Shown: piece after piece, positions 14,581 through 14,757 of the stretch
Layout of the letters: every line of letters starts with the position of its first letter
Numbering within the stretch: position 1 is the stretch's first letter
NCBI GenBank assembly: GCA_902791085.1
Contig: CADAUN010000018.1
Location: forward strand, 1-14,757
DNA from: an uncultured Erysipelotrichaceae bacterium
Lineage (GTDB): Bacteria > Bacillota_I > Bacilli_A > RFN20 > CAG-826
Direction of reading: 5' to 3'
Length of the DNA: 14,757 bases
Program-made: the position numbers and the translations under genes
Notes under the pieces: model-generated
What the model was told of the DNA's origin: nothing
What the model saw: the letters and a program-made list of their open reading frames with translations, nothing else
Databases searched by the model: none

Positions 14581-14637
14581 GGCAAAACGCCCGTCCTTCG
14601 GGAGGTGCTCCACCAAAGAAATCAAAGCTTTGTTCAT
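14578..14637 (-). CDS. possible 19-residue small ORF upstream of plsX
   Basis: ATG 14637 is preceded by GGAGG at 5-base spacing and opens a frame MNKALISLVEHLPKDGRFA ending in TAG just before the plsX promoter. The frame stays open for 19 further codons upstream (reading ...NPKNGLRHPEDP) back to a TAA at 14697-14695, so it could also be the tail of a larger or decayed gene. I recognise no family. It may be a leader peptide, a real small protein or chance. Confidence 0.25.
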   Translation of the reverse strand: MNKALISLVEHLPKDGRFA

Positions 14638-14664
14638 CGGATCCTCCGGATGACGAAGCCCGTT

Positions 14665-14697
14665 TTTGGGATTTAACACCTCAAAGTTTGGGATTTA
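14665..14697. repeat. 11-bp direct repeat, 22-bp period
   Basis: TTTGGGATTTA occurs at 14665-14675 and again at 14687-14697, exactly 22 bp or about two helical turns apart. Identical phased copies suggest a protein-binding site, but two copies could also be a small duplication. Confidence 0.5.
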
Positions 14698-14699
14698 GG

Positions 14700-14753
14700 G
14701 TTTCCAAGTAGCAAGTTATTAACAAAGTTAATAAAAGCATTGGAAACTTTTTT
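14700..14753 (+). terminator. nested inverted repeat with T-run, possible terminator
   Basis: The outer arms GTTTCCAA (14700-14707) and TTGGAAAC (14740-14747) and the inner arms TTATTAAC (14716-14723) and GTTAATAA (14727-14734, AAA loop) are each perfect 8-bp complements, followed by six T. On the plus strand this looks like an intrinsic terminator, yet no plus-strand gene ends here. It could instead be a regulatory or mobile-element end; the window stops too soon to tell. Confidence 0.45.
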
Positions 14754-14757
14754 ATTT

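Noticed and set aside
14587..14606. GC-rich CCCG...CGGG stem as a terminator
   Set aside because: The stem is only about 4 bp and no T-run follows on either strand.
1..14757. CRISPR array, tRNA/rRNA genes, insertion sequence or prophage
   Set aside because: No regularly spaced repeats, no tRNA-like cloverleaf or rRNA sequence noticed, and no transposase, integrase or phage structural gene.

Overview
This window is a chromosomal core region of a Bacillota-type bacterium. Read on the minus strand, the gene order is plsX, rnc, ftsY, ylxM, ffh, (inverted rpsP block), rplS, lepB, rbgA, rnhB, dprA, topA. That is a pared-down version of the plsX-to-topA gene run known from Bacillus and relatives. 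TGA is used as a stop (lepB, ylxM, ftsY, ffh), so this is not a code-4 mycoplasma. Missing neighbours (fabD/fabG/acpP, smc, sucCD) suggest a reduced or rearranged lineage on the Bacilli/Erysipelotrichia/RF39 side of the phylum; that placement is a guess.

Left part (1-5540, minus strand): topA runs off the left edge and is broken by a frameshift with a small apparent deletion near 780-800. Upstream come dprA (with an odd start), rnhB, rbgA, lepB and rplS. rnhB, rbgA and lepB overlap by a few bases and are probably translationally coupled. rplS has its own strong promoter, a leader of about 95 nt and an intrinsic terminator, so it looks like a separately controlled ribosomal-protein unit.

Middle (5539-8150, minus strand): an accessory three-gene unit holds a one-pass membrane protein of unknown function, an MscS-family channel and a PfkB/fructokinase-like sugar kinase. 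Next to it, rpsP-khpA-rimM-trmD (8265-10161) lies on the plus strand. Compared with the usual order, this block is inverted and the three accessory genes sit at one breakpoint.

Right part (10164-14757, minus strand): ffh, ylxM, ftsY, rnc and plsX form one tight operon covering the signal recognition particle, its receptor, RNase III and phospholipid synthesis. trmD and ffh converge with only 2 bp between them, and each gene's likely terminator lies inside the other's coding sequence. The rightmost 235 bp hold the plsX leader, a possible 19-codon ORF, an 11-bp direct repeat and a nested inverted repeat.

Functionally the window is about ribosome and tRNA maturation (S16, L19, RimM, TrmD, RbgA, RNase III), protein targeting and export (Ffh, FtsY, YlxM, signal peptidase I), nucleic-acid upkeep (TopA, DprA, RNase HII) and membrane physiology (PlsX, MscS). 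I see no CRISPR array, tRNA, rRNA, insertion sequence or prophage. I do not see a clear new biological system; the most interesting signals are architectural.
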